From Bradyrhizobium icense (lineage in GTDB: Bacteria; Pseudomonadota; Alphaproteobacteria; Rhizobiales; Xanthobacteraceae), in the NCBI RefSeq assembly GCF_001693385.1, contig NZ_CP016428.1, forward strand, positions 3,782,001-3,846,000: a stretch of 64,000 bases of DNA, read 5' to 3'. Shown here one piece after another: positions 35,530 through 44,522 of this stretch. Below the pieces are notes generated by a model. That model was given only the letters and a program-made list of their open reading frames with translations. It did no database searches and had not been told where the DNA came from. Both the position numbers and the translations under genes were made by a program. Within the stretch, counting starts at the first letter, position 1, and each line of letters starts with the position of its first letter.

Positions 35530-37173
35530 ATGAGCCAGGCAAGTTTTTCGACCCACGAGGTCTTCAACCAGTCGCCGCCGTTCGAGGACGTCGATCTATA
35601 TGCGCTGGACCGGCCGCTGGTCGATGCGGTCGCCGCCAATGGCGGCGCGGCGGCGCAAGGCGAGTTGTCCGACTTCGGCAAGCATTGGGGTTCCGCGGCG
35701 ATGGCGGAACGCGGCCGCGTTGCCAACGAGAATACGCCGAAACTGCGTACCTTCGATTCACGCGGCAATCGCCGCGACGAGGTCGAGTTTCACCCCGCGT
35801 ATCACGAGCTGATGGCGCATAGTGCGCATGCTGGCGTACACAATTCGACCTGGACCGCCGACGGCAAGCCGGCGGGTGGGGCGTCGGAGGTGATACGGGC
35901 AGCAAAATTCTACATGGCCGCGCAGGTCGAGACCGGGCATCTCTGCCCGATCACCATGACACGGGCCTCTGTTGCTGCGCTAGCGGAACAGTCCGACCTC
36001 TTGGCTAGCGTGATGCCGGTCCTCACGACGCGTTCCTATGACCCGAGCTTTGCGCCGTGGCCGACAAAACGCGGCATGACGCTCGGCATGGGCATGACCG
36101 AGAAGCAGGGCGGCACCGACGTCCGCTCCAACATGACCTGGGCGGAGCGCGACGGGGAGGCCTACCGCATCACCGGACACAAATGGTTCATGTCGGCGCC
36201 GATGTGCGACGCCTTCCTGGTGCTGGCGCAGGCCGAGCAGGGATTGACGTGCTTCTTCATGCCCCGCTTTACCCCCGACGGCTCGGTCAACGCGATCCGG
36301 TTCCAGCGGCTGAAGGACAAGCTCGGCAACCGCTCCAATGCTTCCTCGGAAGTCGAGTTTCACGGCGCCTATGCCGAGCGCATCGGCGAGGAAGGCAAGG
36401 GCATCCGCACCATCATCCAGATGGTGCAGTTGACGCGGCAGGATTGTGCGATCGCCTCCGCCGGCCTGATGCGATCGGGCCTGGCGCATGCGCTGCACCA
36501 TGCACGGCATCGCAGTGTGTTCCAGAAACATCTCGCCGATCAGCCGCTGATGCAGGCGGTATTGTCGGACATGGCGCTGCATGTCGAAGCCACGGTCGCA
36601 CTGGCGATGCGGCTGTGCCGTTCGTTCGACCGCGCACCTGACGACGCCAAGGAGGCCGCTTATATGCGGCTGCTGACGCCCGCCATCAAATACTGGGTCT
36701 GCAAGAGCGCGCCGGGCTTTCTCTACGAGGCGATGGAGTGCCTCGGCGGCAATGGCTACGTGGAGGAGGGCATTCTGGCGCGCCATTACCGGGAGTCGCC
36801 GGTCAATGCGATCTGGGAAGGTTCCGGCAATGTGATGTGCCTCGACGTGCTGCGCGCGCTGTCGCGCGAGCCGGAAGCGGCCTCCAGCATCGTGCATGAA
36901 TTGACCGGCGAGACGCTCGGATTGCCGGGCGCGGGCGAAGCAACCGCGTTCATCGGCAAGGCGTTCCACCGGCCGGACAGCGAGCGTGTGGCGCGGCTGG
37001 CGGTCGAAAAACTGGCGCTGCTCGCGGCTGCTGCGGCGCTCAATGCTGTGTCGCCGCACCATGCTGAGTTGTTCGCAACCACGCGCCTTGCCGGCAACCA
37101 CGCCGGCATGTACGGCGCGGTCGATCTGGATAGTGGCGATGTCCGCGGCCTTCTGGAGCGCGCGCTGCCGTGA
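35530..37173 (+). CDS. AidB-like acyl-CoA dehydrogenase family protein
   Basis: The 547-residue protein resembles AidB, the E. coli adaptive-response acyl-CoA dehydrogenase homologue: TFDSRGNRRDEVEFHPAYHELM, MGMTEKQGGTDVRSN, ITGHKWFMSAPMCDAFLVLAQ, ECLGGNGYVEEGILARHYRE and the Glu in NAIWEGSGNVMCLDVLRAL. AidB binds FAD and DNA and protects against alkylation; its own reaction is unsettled. Length (AidB about 540) fits. The ATG at 35530 is chosen. It follows the dipeptidase gene by 22 bases. Without a nearby ada gene, alkylation response is only inferred. Confidence 0.9.
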   Translation: MSQASFSTHEVFNQSPPFEDVDLYALDRPLVDAVAANGGAAAQGELSDFGKHWGSAAMAERGRVANENTPKLRTFDSRGNRRDEVEFHPAYHELMAHSAHAGVHNSTWTADGKPAGGASEVIRAAKFYMAAQVETGHLCPITMTRASVAALAEQSDLLASVMPVLTTRSYDPSFAPWPTKRGMTLGMGMTEKQGGTDVRSNMTWAERDGEAYRITGHKWFMSAPMCDAFLVLAQAEQGLTCFFMPRFTPDGSVNAIRFQRLKDKLGNRSNASSEVEFHGAYAERIGEEGKGIRTIIQMVQLTRQDCAIASAGLMRSGLAHALHHARHRSVFQKHLADQPLMQAVLSDMALHVEATVALAMRLCRSFDRAPDDAKEAAYMRLLTPAIKYWVCKSAPGFLYEAMECLGGNGYVEEGILARHYRESPVNAIWEGSGNVMCLDVLRALSREPEAASSIVHELTGETLGLPGAGEATAFIGKAFHRPDSERVARLAVEKLALLAAAAALNAVSPHHAELFATTRLAGNHAGMYGAVDLDSGDVRGLLERALP

Positions 37174-37229
37174 ACATGTTTCCCACCGTCATGGCCGGGT
37201 TCGGCATGACGACATCGAGAAAGTGATTG

Positions 37230-38012
37230 ATGGATTCCCTCACCACCGCAAGTCCCACCGCTATCCCGCCAGCGATGCCAGATCAGCGGCCGCCACGCGC
37301 CTGGAAATTCTGGGGCACGACGCTGTGGGGCGTGTTCATCTTTGCCGCGATGTTCCTCGGCCAACTCTCGGTCATCATCTATTTTGTGCTGCGGCAGGGC
37401 GGATCGTTCGACATCGCCGAGGCGATCCGTGTCATCGGCGGCGGCCTGACGATCTCGCTCTCGGTAATCCTGGGATTGCCCGCCGTGCTGTTGGCGACGT
37501 GGATCGCGATCCGTCCGACGCGCATACCGTTTGCCGATTATCTGGCGCTGCGCTGGCCCTCATGGCGCAATTTCTTCGTCGGCCTCGCTGCGTTAGTCAT
37601 TCTCGTCGGCGGCTGGGACCTGCTGTCGCGCGCGCTCGGGCGCGAGGTGACGCCGGGCTTCATGGGCGAGGTCCTGAAAACAGCGCAAGCCGACGGCGCG
37701 CTGTGGCTATTGGTAATCGCGTTTGCCGTCGCCGCGCCGATGTGGGAGGAGATCTTCGCGCGCGGGTTTCTCTACCGCGGCTGGTCGGAATCGCGGCTCG
37801 GCGTCGCCGGGGCCATCTTCCTGTCGTCGCTGGCCTGGACTTCGCTGCATCTGCAGTACGACTGGTTCTTTTTCGGCGAGGTGTTTTCGATCGGGCTGCT
37901 GCTGGGCTATCTGCGCTACCGCGCCAATTCTACCTGGCTGACGATCGTGCTGCACGGGATCAACAATCTGGCGGCGACGATACAGACCTTCTGGCTGGCG
38001 GGGCAGGGATAG
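37230..38012 (+). CDS. CPBP family intramembrane metalloprotease
   Basis: The 260-residue membrane protein has about 7 hydrophobic helices and the CPBP (Abi) motifs EEIFARGFLYRGW (E-E-x-x-x-R), SLAWTSLHL and an HGINNLAAT segment with His/Asn. This family includes Rce1-like prenyl proteases and bacteriocin-immunity proteins; the substrate here is unknown. GAGAAAG precedes the ATG at 37230. It starts 57 bases after the aidB-like stop. Confidence 0.9.
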   Translation: MDSLTTASPTAIPPAMPDQRPPRAWKFWGTTLWGVFIFAAMFLGQLSVIIYFVLRQGGSFDIAEAIRVIGGGLTISLSVILGLPAVLLATWIAIRPTRIPFADYLALRWPSWRNFFVGLAALVILVGGWDLLSRALGREVTPGFMGEVLKTAQADGALWLLVIAFAVAAPMWEEIFARGFLYRGWSESRLGVAGAIFLSSLAWTSLHLQYDWFFFGEVFSIGLLLGYLRYRANSTWLTIVLHGINNLAATIQTFWLAGQG

Positions 38013-38039
38013 AGGTTTCTCCGTCATTGCAATGACGAG

Positions 38040-38963
38040 TTAGGCAACCAATGCAATTGCGATCGGCATCGTAGCCGCCGCCAGAATGGTCTGCAGCGTG
38101 ATGATCTGGGCCAACAGCGGTGCGTCGCCGCCCATTTGGCGCGCCAGCACGTAAGCCGATGAGGATGTCGGCACAGCGGCGCAGGCCGTCACGATGGCGA
38201 GGTTCGAACCCGACAGTCCGAACCAGAGCGCCAGCGTGACCGCGATCACGGGCATCAGCACGAGCTTGAGGACCAGCGCGACCGAGGCGGCGAGGCTCGG
38301 CCGGAACATGCCTTCGAGGTGCAGGCCGGCGCCCGTCACCAGGAGGCCGATGGCGAGCGAGGAACGTCCGAGTGCATCGGCGACCTCATGCCAGAGCTTT
38401 GGAAGCGGGATGTGGGCGACGTTGAGCGCGAGCCCGATGACGCAGGCCCAGATCAGGGGATTGAGCGTCACGGTCGCGACGATGGCGCCAACCGAACGCT
38501 TTTCCGGCGAAGCGTAATGGGCAAGCACGGAGACGCTGAACACATTGACCAGCGGGATGATGGCGACCATGGCGACGGACGCCAGCGCCAGCCCGAGGTC
38601 GCCGAACAGATTGCCGGAGACGGCGAGCGCCACATAGGTCTGCCAGCGGGTGGCGCCCTGGAAGATCGAGGTGAAGGCGGGGCCATCGACCGACAGTCGG
38701 GCGAGCAAAGGCCGTAGCGCAAGGCACAGCAGCGACATCAAGAGCACGGAGAGCAGCAGCGCGCCGCCGACGCCGGCGACCGGCACCTTGCTCAGGTCGG
38801 CCTTGACCAGCGTCTGTACCAGCAGCACCGGAAACAGCACGTAATAGGTCAGTCGTTCCAGCCCATGCCATTGCGTCTCGGGGCGGATCAGCGTCCGCTT
38901 CAGCACGAAGCCGAGCACGATCAGCAAGAACACCGGCAGCAGCGCCGCGATGACGACCGCCAT
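38040..38963 (-). CDS. AEC family transporter (auxin efflux carrier type)
   Basis: The 307-residue protein is almost entirely hydrophobic, with about 10 helices. It starts with AALLPVFLLIVLGFVLKR and contains GLLVTGAGLHL and TACAAVPTSSSAYVLARQMGGDAPL, the membrane-transporter AEC pattern. These carriers move organic anions such as malonate or malate; the substrate is unknown. The ATG at 38963 follows AGGGATC and lies 2 bases after the ruvX stop, so the two genes are co-transcribed even though their functions differ. Confidence 0.9.
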   Translation of the reverse strand: MAVVIAALLPVFLLIVLGFVLKRTLIRPETQWHGLERLTYYVLFPVLLVQTLVKADLSKVPVAGVGGALLLSVLLMSLLCLALRPLLARLSVDGPAFTSIFQGATRWQTYVALAVSGNLFGDLGLALASVAMVAIIPLVNVFSVSVLAHYASPEKRSVGAIVATVTLNPLIWACVIGLALNVAHIPLPKLWHEVADALGRSSLAIGLLVTGAGLHLEGMFRPSLAASVALVLKLVLMPVIAVTLALWFGLSGSNLAIVTACAAVPTSSSAYVLARQMGGDAPLLAQIITLQTILAAATMPIAIALVA

Positions 38964-38965
38964 GC

Positions 38966-39448
38966 TCAGCGATCCCTGCGCAGTCTTGCGAGCCGGTCCA
39001 GCGCACCCTGCAGGATGAAGATCGCGGCGTGCTCGTCGATCACCTCGGCGCGGCGCGCGCGGGAAACGTCCATGCCGATCAGTTCGCGCTCGACGGCTGC
39101 GGTCGAAAGCCGCTCGTCCCACAAGGCAATGGCAAGCCCGGTGAGACTGGAAAAATTACGGGCAAAGGCACGGGTCGATTGCGCGCGCGGCCCCTCGCTG
39201 CCGTCCATGTTGATGGGCAGGCCGAGCACGAAGCCGACCGCGTTGCGCTCGCCAGATATCGCCAATAGCCGCGTCGCGTCCGCCCTGAAGGCCTTGCGCT
39301 GGATGGTCTCGACGCCGGTCGCGAGACGGCGGTCGGGATCGGACACCGCGACGCCGATGGTCTTGGTACCGAGATCGAGGCCGATCAGGGCGCCGCGCTC
39401 GGGCCAGTGGGTTACGGCGTCGATCAACGGGAGAATGGGGGCGGGCAT
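38966..39448 (-). CDS. ruvX: Putative pre-16S rRNA nuclease/Holliday junction resolvase RuvX
   Basis: The 160-residue RNase H-like protein has GALIGLDLGTKTIGVAVSD (first catalytic Asp), VLGLPINMDGSEG, LWDERLSTAAVE and the late Asp in VIDEHAAIFILQG. This is YqgF/RuvX, which matures the 16S rRNA 5' end and was earlier linked to Holliday junctions. The ATG at 39448 fits the family start; the frame continues to 39520. It precedes the AEC transporter gene by 2 bases. Confidence 0.94.
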   Translation of the reverse strand: MPAPILPLIDAVTHWPERGALIGLDLGTKTIGVAVSDPDRRLATGVETIQRKAFRADATRLLAISGERNAVGFVLGLPINMDGSEGPRAQSTRAFARNFSSLTGLAIALWDERLSTAAVERELIGMDVSRARRAEVIDEHAAIFILQGALDRLARLRRDR

Positions 39449-39531
39449 AGCTCCGCTTAACACGCGGTGCGTTGCATGCGCAAAGCCGATCGCGACGTGG
39501 CATCCATGCAAGAACGCCACGCCGCGTGGTC

Positions 39532-40467
39532 TTACCGGATCGCTACCGGGTTGATCATGCTCTGCACGGCGCCTTTGAAGCGCGGCTGGCCGAGGACGAA
39601 CAGGAACTCATAGGCTTTGTCCTTGGCCAATTCCGCGGTGTCCATGTTCTCCAGAATGTAGGTGCCGTTCATCGTCAGCAGGATCTGGTGCACCTCGAAC
39701 ACATTCTTGGTCTCGAACGGGACCGCTTCGACACCCCAAGTGTCGGCACCGACAGCCACCACACCCTTGCCGGTCAGATATTTGGCACCCTCAACGCCGA
39801 GACCGGGTTCGCCGGCGCCAAAGCGCTTGTCGTCCTTGCCGATCAGGCTGAGCCAGCCGGTATGGAAGATCACGACGTCGCCCTGGCGGATTTCGACGTT
39901 CTGTTTCTTCGCGACTTCCTCGATCTCCTTGACGTTAAAGGCGGTGCCTTCCTTGACCACGTCGGTGTTGTAGTAGGCGGCCATGTCGAGCAGAACGCCA
40001 CGCGTCACCATCGGCGGGACCTTTTCGACGCCGAGCTTCTTCAGCCCGGTGGGATCGGCAAAATCAGCCAGCTTGTTGCCGTTGTAGTAGACGTGCTCGA
40101 CGCCGATATGGCCGAGGCCGTCGAGCTGGCTGCCGACGCCGACCCAGCCCTCGATGATGTCGTCATTGTAGGTGGTCTTGGTAGGCCCCAACCCGGGAAT
40201 GCCAGCCTGGCCGGGCTGCACGATCGTCACCTTGAAGGCCCGCGGCGGGTACGCTGGGGTCTTGGAGTCGACGGGGATGCCAAGCGCGTAGGTCTTGCCG
40301 GTCTTGACCAAACCCGCGGCCTTCACGACAAGTTCGGGCTTCATGTAATTGGCGGCGCCGATCTCGTCGTTCGGTCCCCATTTCGATTTTGTCCAGTCTT
40401 GAGCGCTTGCCGTTCCGACCGTACCCAACAGGGCAACAGAACAGCACAACACGAATGCGTTGCGCAT
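39532..40467 (-). CDS. Secreted cyclase family protein (COG1878)
   Basis: The 311-residue protein starts with a signal peptide (MRNAFVLCCSVALLGTVGTASA, cleavage after ASA), then the cyclase/kynurenine-formamidase-like body: WGPNDEIGAANYM, GSQLDGLGHIGVEHVYYNG, GDVVIFHTGW and VGADTWGVEA. The metal motif reads G-x-Q-x-D-x-x-x-H instead of the H-x-x-x-T-H-x-D form of kynurenine formamidase, as in the other branch of the family. Periplasmic; the reaction is unknown. It follows the ruvX gene upstream on the same strand but 83 bases away. Confidence 0.87.
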   Translation of the reverse strand: MRNAFVLCCSVALLGTVGTASAQDWTKSKWGPNDEIGAANYMKPELVVKAAGLVKTGKTYALGIPVDSKTPAYPPRAFKVTIVQPGQAGIPGLGPTKTTYNDDIIEGWVGVGSQLDGLGHIGVEHVYYNGNKLADFADPTGLKKLGVEKVPPMVTRGVLLDMAAYYNTDVVKEGTAFNVKEIEEVAKKQNVEIRQGDVVIFHTGWLSLIGKDDKRFGAGEPGLGVEGAKYLTGKGVVAVGADTWGVEAVPFETKNVFEVHQILLTMNGTYILENMDTAELAKDKAYEFLFVLGQPRFKGAVQSMINPVAIR

Positions 40468-40663
40468 CGCAGTTCCTCCCAGATGCTGACGTTATGGTTT
40501 TTGGTAACTAGCGGCTCATACTAACGTAGCGGTGCGCGGCGGCTAGAATTTTTTCGAGCGATGCGTGTGTTGCGATGGAAAAGCCGCGAGTGCTGCGCCG
40601 CAATTCGATTTATGGAGCATTGAGGTCGCGGAATTTTCGCGCAACGGAACGTGGGGCAGTTCA

Positions 40664-40879
40664 GTGGATGCGCTTAGCCTGTTTGGTTTGTTCGCGGTGA
40701 CCGCGATGCTGGTGGCCTATGCGCTGGAGGACCGCCGCCACTGGTTCATCCTTGCCTTTGCAGGCGCATGCGCGCTCGGCTCAGTGTACGGATTTCTGCA
40801 GGGCGCCTGGCCGTTCGGGCTGGTCGAAGCGATATGGGCCGGCGTCGCGCTGCGGCGCTGGCACGTCAGGCGGCGATGA
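40664..40879 (+). CDS. Small two-helix membrane protein, unknown
   Basis: From the GTG at 40664 the product has 71 residues with helices LSLFGLFAVTAMLVAYALE and WFILAFAGACALGSVYGFL, then GAWPFGLVEAIWAGVALRRWHVRRR. GGGG lies about 9 bases upstream. The frame is open further upstream to 40565 but without character. I recall similar small proteins in related genomes and know no function. Its last 14 bases overlap the end of the LysR gene on the opposite strand. Confidence 0.7.
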   Translation: MDALSLFGLFAVTAMLVAYALEDRRHWFILAFAGACALGSVYGFLQGAWPFGLVEAIWAGVALRRWHVRRR

Positions 40880-41747
40880 CCTCACCGTTATTTTCCAGGC
40901 AGGCGGCAAAACCCTGCAGCGCGCTATATTGATGCGCGCTGCGGCGGGTGATGAAGAGCGTATCGACGCGTGCCTGCGCCGGGTTCAGCGTGTGGACGTT
41001 GACGGTGTCATTTCGCCCGACCACGGCGCGCGGCAACAGCGTCACACCCATATCGGCGGCGACGCAGCCGATCATGCCGTCGAGCGTGCCGAGTTCGAAC
41101 CGCGCGGAAGACGGCCAGCCGAACTCCGAAAACACCTGCTCGAGCCGCTGCCGGTAAGTGCATCCGGTGCGGAAGACCAAGGCGGTCGGACCCGAGCCGG
41201 GCGTTCCCGCGCGTAAAGCACTGAGGCTCTGCCAGCGCCGTGCCGTGACCAGCACCAGTTCTTCGCGGAAGGCGAGCGTCGTGTCGAGTTCGGCATGCTC
41301 GATAGGACCGGCAACGAATGCGCCGTCAAATGTGCCGTTGAGCACGCCGGCCACGAGGTCAGCCGTTGTCGAGGTCCGCAGGCTCAATTGAACAGCAGGG
41401 AAGCGGCGATGGAATTCGGCAAGCAAAGAGGGCAGGCGCACCGCAGCCGTCGTCTCCATCGAGCCAATGGAAAGCGGACCCTTCGGCTCGCCATCGTCGC
41501 GCGCGGCGAGCACCGCCTCGCGTGTCAGCGCCGCCATCCGTTCGGCATAGGGAAGCAGGCGGCGGCCGGCACCGGTCAGCGTCATGCCGCGGCTGTGCCG
41601 TTCGAACAACGCGGTGCCGATCTCGGCTTCCAGCGCCTTGACCCGTTGGGTGACGTTTGACTGCACGGTGTTGAGTTCGTCGGCGGCGCGGGTGATGCCG
41701 CCGAGCCGGGCGACGGTTGAGAAGGTGATGAGATCGCTCAACTCCAT
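40866..41747 (-). CDS. LysR family transcriptional regulator
   Basis: The 293-residue protein starts with the LysR helix-turn-helix (LITFSTVARLGGITRAADELNTVQSNVTQRVKALE; core GGITRAADELNTVQSNVTQ) and a periplasmic-binding-like effector domain (LSIGSMETTAAVRLPSLLAEF). It is divergent from the first nitronate monooxygenase gene and likely regulates the pair. The effector is not known. Its 3' end overlaps the small membrane protein gene by 14 bases. Confidence 0.93.
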   Translation of the reverse strand: MELSDLITFSTVARLGGITRAADELNTVQSNVTQRVKALEAEIGTALFERHSRGMTLTGAGRRLLPYAERMAALTREAVLAARDDGEPKGPLSIGSMETTAAVRLPSLLAEFHRRFPAVQLSLRTSTTADLVAGVLNGTFDGAFVAGPIEHAELDTTLAFREELVLVTARRWQSLSALRAGTPGSGPTALVFRTGCTYRQRLEQVFSEFGWPSSARFELGTLDGMIGCVAADMGVTLLPRAVVGRNDTVNVHTLNPAQARVDTLFITRRSAHQYSALQGFAACLENNGEVIAA

Positions 41748-41791
41748 CGTGAGCTCCGTTTCATTCTAGAGATGGTAGAGTTCTATAGTAT

Positions 41792-41808
41792 TCATTTTTG
41801 GAGAATGA
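41792..41808. promoter_or_regulatory. Possible LysR-type binding motif
   Basis: TCATT-N7-AATGA is a short perfect inverted repeat inside the 103-base AT-rich space between the divergent LysR and nitronate monooxygenase genes. It contains a T-N11-A core as expected for LysR boxes. Short arms keep confidence low. Confidence 0.3.
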
Positions 41809-41850
41809 TAGTTCGGCCTAGATTGCCTGTCCAGATTGCAGAGGATGGAC

Positions 41851-42825
41851 ATGCCGATCTCCACGCCGTTGACCACCCGTCTGGGTATCCAGCATCCGAT
41901 CCTGTCGGCGCCGATGGATGTGATTGCGGGGGCGCGCCTCACATCTGCGGTCAGTGCGGCCGGAGGGTTCGGCATTCTCGGCGGCGGCTATGGCGACCGC
42001 GCCTGGCTGGAGCAGGAGACGGCCAAGCTTGCCAATGTCTCCGATCCCTTCGGCATCGGCTTCATCACCTGGAGCCTTGCGAAGCAGCCTGCGCTACTGG
42101 ACATTGCGCTCGAAGCCGGTCCGCGCGCGATCATGCTCTCGTTCGGCGATCCCAAACCTTTTGCTGCACGCATCAAGGCGTCGGGTACGCTGTTGATTTG
42201 CCAGGTTCAGGATGAGGCCATGGCGCGGCAGGCGCTCGATGCAGGCGCCGACATTCTGATCGCGCAGGGCACGGAAGCTGGCGGCCATGGCGCCTCGCGC
42301 AGCACGATCGACATCGTGCCGGCGATTGTCGATCTCGCGGCCGGCCGGGTACCCGTCGCAGCCGCCGGTGGAATCGGCGACGGCCGCGGGCTGGCGGCGA
42401 TGATGATGCTCGGCGCTTCCGGCGTGCTGCTCGGCACCCGCTTCTATGCCAGCCTGGAATGCGACGGCCCGGACGAAGCCAAGCGGCGCATCTGTGCCGC
42501 AACCAGCGGCAACAGCGTCCGCGGCATCATTTTCGATCTCTCGCGCAACAATGTCTGGCCGGCGCCGTTTACCGGCCGCTGCCTGATCAACGATCATGCG
42601 CGGCGCTGGATGGGACGCGAGGTCGAACTGATGCAGAATATCAAAGCGGTCGCTGCCGAATACGCCGCGGCGAGAGCGGCTTGCAATTTCGACATTGCCG
42701 CGGTCATTGCCGGCGAAGCGGTCGGTCTGATCCACGATATCCCGCCGGCCGGCGAGATCGTTGACAGGATCGTTACCGAGGCCGAGCAGATATTGGGCGG
42801 ACGACGGAATTCCGTCGCTGCCTGA
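41851..42825 (+). CDS. Nitronate monooxygenase family protein 1
   Basis: The 324-residue flavoenzyme has the NMO (2-nitropropane dioxygenase-like) TIM barrel: TRLGIQHPILSAPMDVIAG, GGFGILGGGYGD, GTEAGGHGASRST and PVAAAGGIGDGRGLAAMMMLGASGVLLGTRF. FMN-dependent NMOs oxidise alkyl nitronates such as propionate-3-nitronate. The catalytic His in EAGGH is present. An ATG at 41851 follows AGAGGATGG; an ATG at 41845 and a TTG at 41836 are alternatives. A second family member follows after 37 bases. Confidence 0.9.
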   Translation: MPISTPLTTRLGIQHPILSAPMDVIAGARLTSAVSAAGGFGILGGGYGDRAWLEQETAKLANVSDPFGIGFITWSLAKQPALLDIALEAGPRAIMLSFGDPKPFAARIKASGTLLICQVQDEAMARQALDAGADILIAQGTEAGGHGASRSTIDIVPAIVDLAAGRVPVAAAGGIGDGRGLAAMMMLGASGVLLGTRFYASLECDGPDEAKRRICAATSGNSVRGIIFDLSRNNVWPAPFTGRCLINDHARRWMGREVELMQNIKAVAAEYAAARAACNFDIAAVIAGEAVGLIHDIPPAGEIVDRIVTEAEQILGGRRNSVAA

Positions 42826-42862
42826 TCACACCCATCTTCAATTCATTCAAGCGAGCACAACC

Positions 42863-43939
42863 ATGTGGCCAGACCGCCGGATCATCGACCTCTTCAAGAC
42901 CGAATTCCCGATCGTACTGGCGCCGATGGCCGGCGTCGTGGACGCCGAGCTCGTGATCGCGGCGGCGCAGGGCGGGGCGCTGGGGTCGCTGCCCTGCGCG
43001 ATGATCTCGGCCGAGAAGGCGCGCGAGCAGGTCAACATCATCCGCCAGCGTGTCACGGCGCCGGTCAATATGAACTTCTTCTGCCACAAGCCGGTCGATG
43101 CCGATCCCGCGCGCGAGGCCGGCTGGAAGGCGCGGCTGGCGACTTACTACAAGGAATTGGGCATCGATCCCGCAGCGCCGATCAACGCCGCCAACCGTGC
43201 GCCGTTCGATGAAGCGATGTGTGCGGTGGTGGAAGAGCTGAAGCCGGAAATCGTCAGCTTCCATTTCGGCCTGCCGGACCCGGCGCTGGTCAAGCGCGTC
43301 AAGGCGGCGGGTTGCCTCGTGATGTCGTCGGCGACCATCGTGAAGGAAGCGATCTGGCTGGAGGAGAACGGCGCCGACGTCATCATTGCGCAAGGCGCGG
43401 AGGCGGGGGGCCATCGCGGCATGTTCCTGACCGACAATATCGCGCAGCAGCCCGGCACGTTTGCGCTGGTGCCGCAGGTGGTCGATGCGGTGAGGGTGCC
43501 GGTGATCGCAGCCGGCGGTATCGCCGATGGGCGCGGCATCGCGGCGGCGTTTGCGCTGGGCGCATCCGGCGTGCAGATCGGCAGCGCCTATCTGCGCTGT
43601 CCGGAATCCAAGGTGATGGGACCTGCGCGCACGGCACTGGCCCAGGCGAATGATGATTCCACCGTCATCACCAATGTCATGACCGGACGCCCGGCGCGCG
43701 GCGTTGCCAACCGTGTCATGCGCGAGGTCGGACCGATCTCGCCGGATGCGCCGGCGTTCCCGCACGCCGCCACAGCGCTTGGGCCGCTGAAGGTAGCGGC
43801 CGAAAAGCTCGGCAAGGTCGATTTCACCAATCTGTGGGCCGGGCAGGCGGTGCGGATGGGCCGCGAGATGCCGGCGGCGGAGCTGACCCGTTCGCTGGCG
43901 GGCGCTGCGTTGGCGCGTTTCGGCGCCTTGGGCGGCTAA
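42863..43939 (+). CDS. Nitronate monooxygenase family protein 2
   Basis: The 358-residue protein has TEFPIVLAPMAGVVDAELVIAAAQGGALGSLP, VNMNFFCHKPVD, QGAEAGGHRGMFL and PVIAAGGIADGRGIAAAFALGASGVQIGSAYL. This is the class I NMO pattern including the AGGHRG active-site His and the AAGGIADGRG FMN loop. It probably removes toxic nitronates. It differs clearly from the first copy, so the tandem is not a recent duplication. ATG at 42863; both genes are probably under the LysR gene. Confidence 0.92.
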   Translation: MWPDRRIIDLFKTEFPIVLAPMAGVVDAELVIAAAQGGALGSLPCAMISAEKAREQVNIIRQRVTAPVNMNFFCHKPVDADPAREAGWKARLATYYKELGIDPAAPINAANRAPFDEAMCAVVEELKPEIVSFHFGLPDPALVKRVKAAGCLVMSSATIVKEAIWLEENGADVIIAQGAEAGGHRGMFLTDNIAQQPGTFALVPQVVDAVRVPVIAAGGIADGRGIAAAFALGASGVQIGSAYLRCPESKVMGPARTALAQANDDSTVITNVMTGRPARGVANRVMREVGPISPDAPAFPHAATALGPLKVAAEKLGKVDFTNLWAGQAVRMGREMPAAELTRSLAGAALARFGALGG

Positions 43940-43954
43940 GTCGTATTTCTCCGC

Positions 43955-44122
43955 TCAGTGCGCCGGTTCGTCGCGCCTGACGTCGAGATGCTCGGCGGCC
44001 AGCGACCGGTAATGCGCGGCCATCTCTTTGTAGTGTTGCCTGGAAATGGGATCGGTCGCACTTTCCGCGCGGCGTTCGAACATTTCCGCCTTTTCCTGCA
44101 GGATTTTAGCCTGTTGGGACAT
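43955..44122 (-). CDS. Small helical protein of unknown function
   Basis: The 55-residue, charged, helix-rich product starts MSQQAKILQEKAEMFERRAES and ends AAEHLDVRRDEPAH. An excellent ribosome site, AAGGAGAG, sits 5-12 bases before the ATG at 44122, which is what fixes this start within a longer open frame. The pattern HYKEMAAHYRSLAAEH is familiar from small alphaproteobacterial proteins with no assigned role. It converges with the second nitronate monooxygenase gene. Confidence 0.75.
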   Translation of the reverse strand: MSQQAKILQEKAEMFERRAESATDPISRQHYKEMAAHYRSLAAEHLDVRRDEPAH

Positions 44123-44139
44123 GGCTCTCCTTCCCGTCG

Positions 44140-44301
44140 TCAGGTTAAGCAGGCGAGGTAGACGATCGCGACGCCGAGCGCGGTCCCGATGGACCAAAGG
44201 GCAGGATCCCAGCTTTCCGATCCGGCGCTGTCATTTTTGATGGTCGGCGCGCCACGGCCTCCTGATTGCCTCGGCCGCGACCAATCCCCCGACTGTCTCA
44301 G
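44140..44301 (-). CDS. Possible small membrane protein with non-standard start
   Basis: A frame without ATG, GTG or TTG runs on the minus strand and ends at 44140, 17 bases before the next gene. It encodes a polar stretch ([17 protein letters not shown]), then [30 protein letters not shown], a single hydrophobic C-terminal helix. A CTG at 44301 could start it. The Gly/Arg/Ser then Trp-flanked helix looks like protein rather than chance, but the missing standard start keeps this tentative. Confidence 0.3.
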   Translation of the reverse strand: MRQSGDWSRPRQSGGRGAPTIKNDSAGSESWDPALWSIGTALGVAIVYLACLT

Positions 44302-44458
44302 AACGACTACATAGGATCTCGAAATGGTTTCGTCAGGGCGCTTTTGCGCAAGAAATGAGCGCGTGCACTCAAAATCCTGTGCGCCAGGGCGGATCGGCTT
44401 TGGACCTCAAAAAGGCGGGCATTCGACGTCCGAAGGCTGGCCCCGTCTGTTCCCGCGG

Positions 44459-44488
44459 TTGCGGTGCAAAAGCGGCCTCTGCTATACG
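44459..44488 (+). promoter_or_regulatory. Candidate promoter of the gatC operon
   Basis: TTGCGG (44459-44464) and TATACG (44483-44488) are separated by 18 bases and lie 34 bases before the gatC ATG. They are plausible -35 and -10 boxes for a housekeeping sigma factor in Alphaproteobacteria. Confidence 0.45.
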
Positions 44489-44522
44489 GCGGATGCAAAT
44501 TCTCCATTCGAGGCCTATATTT

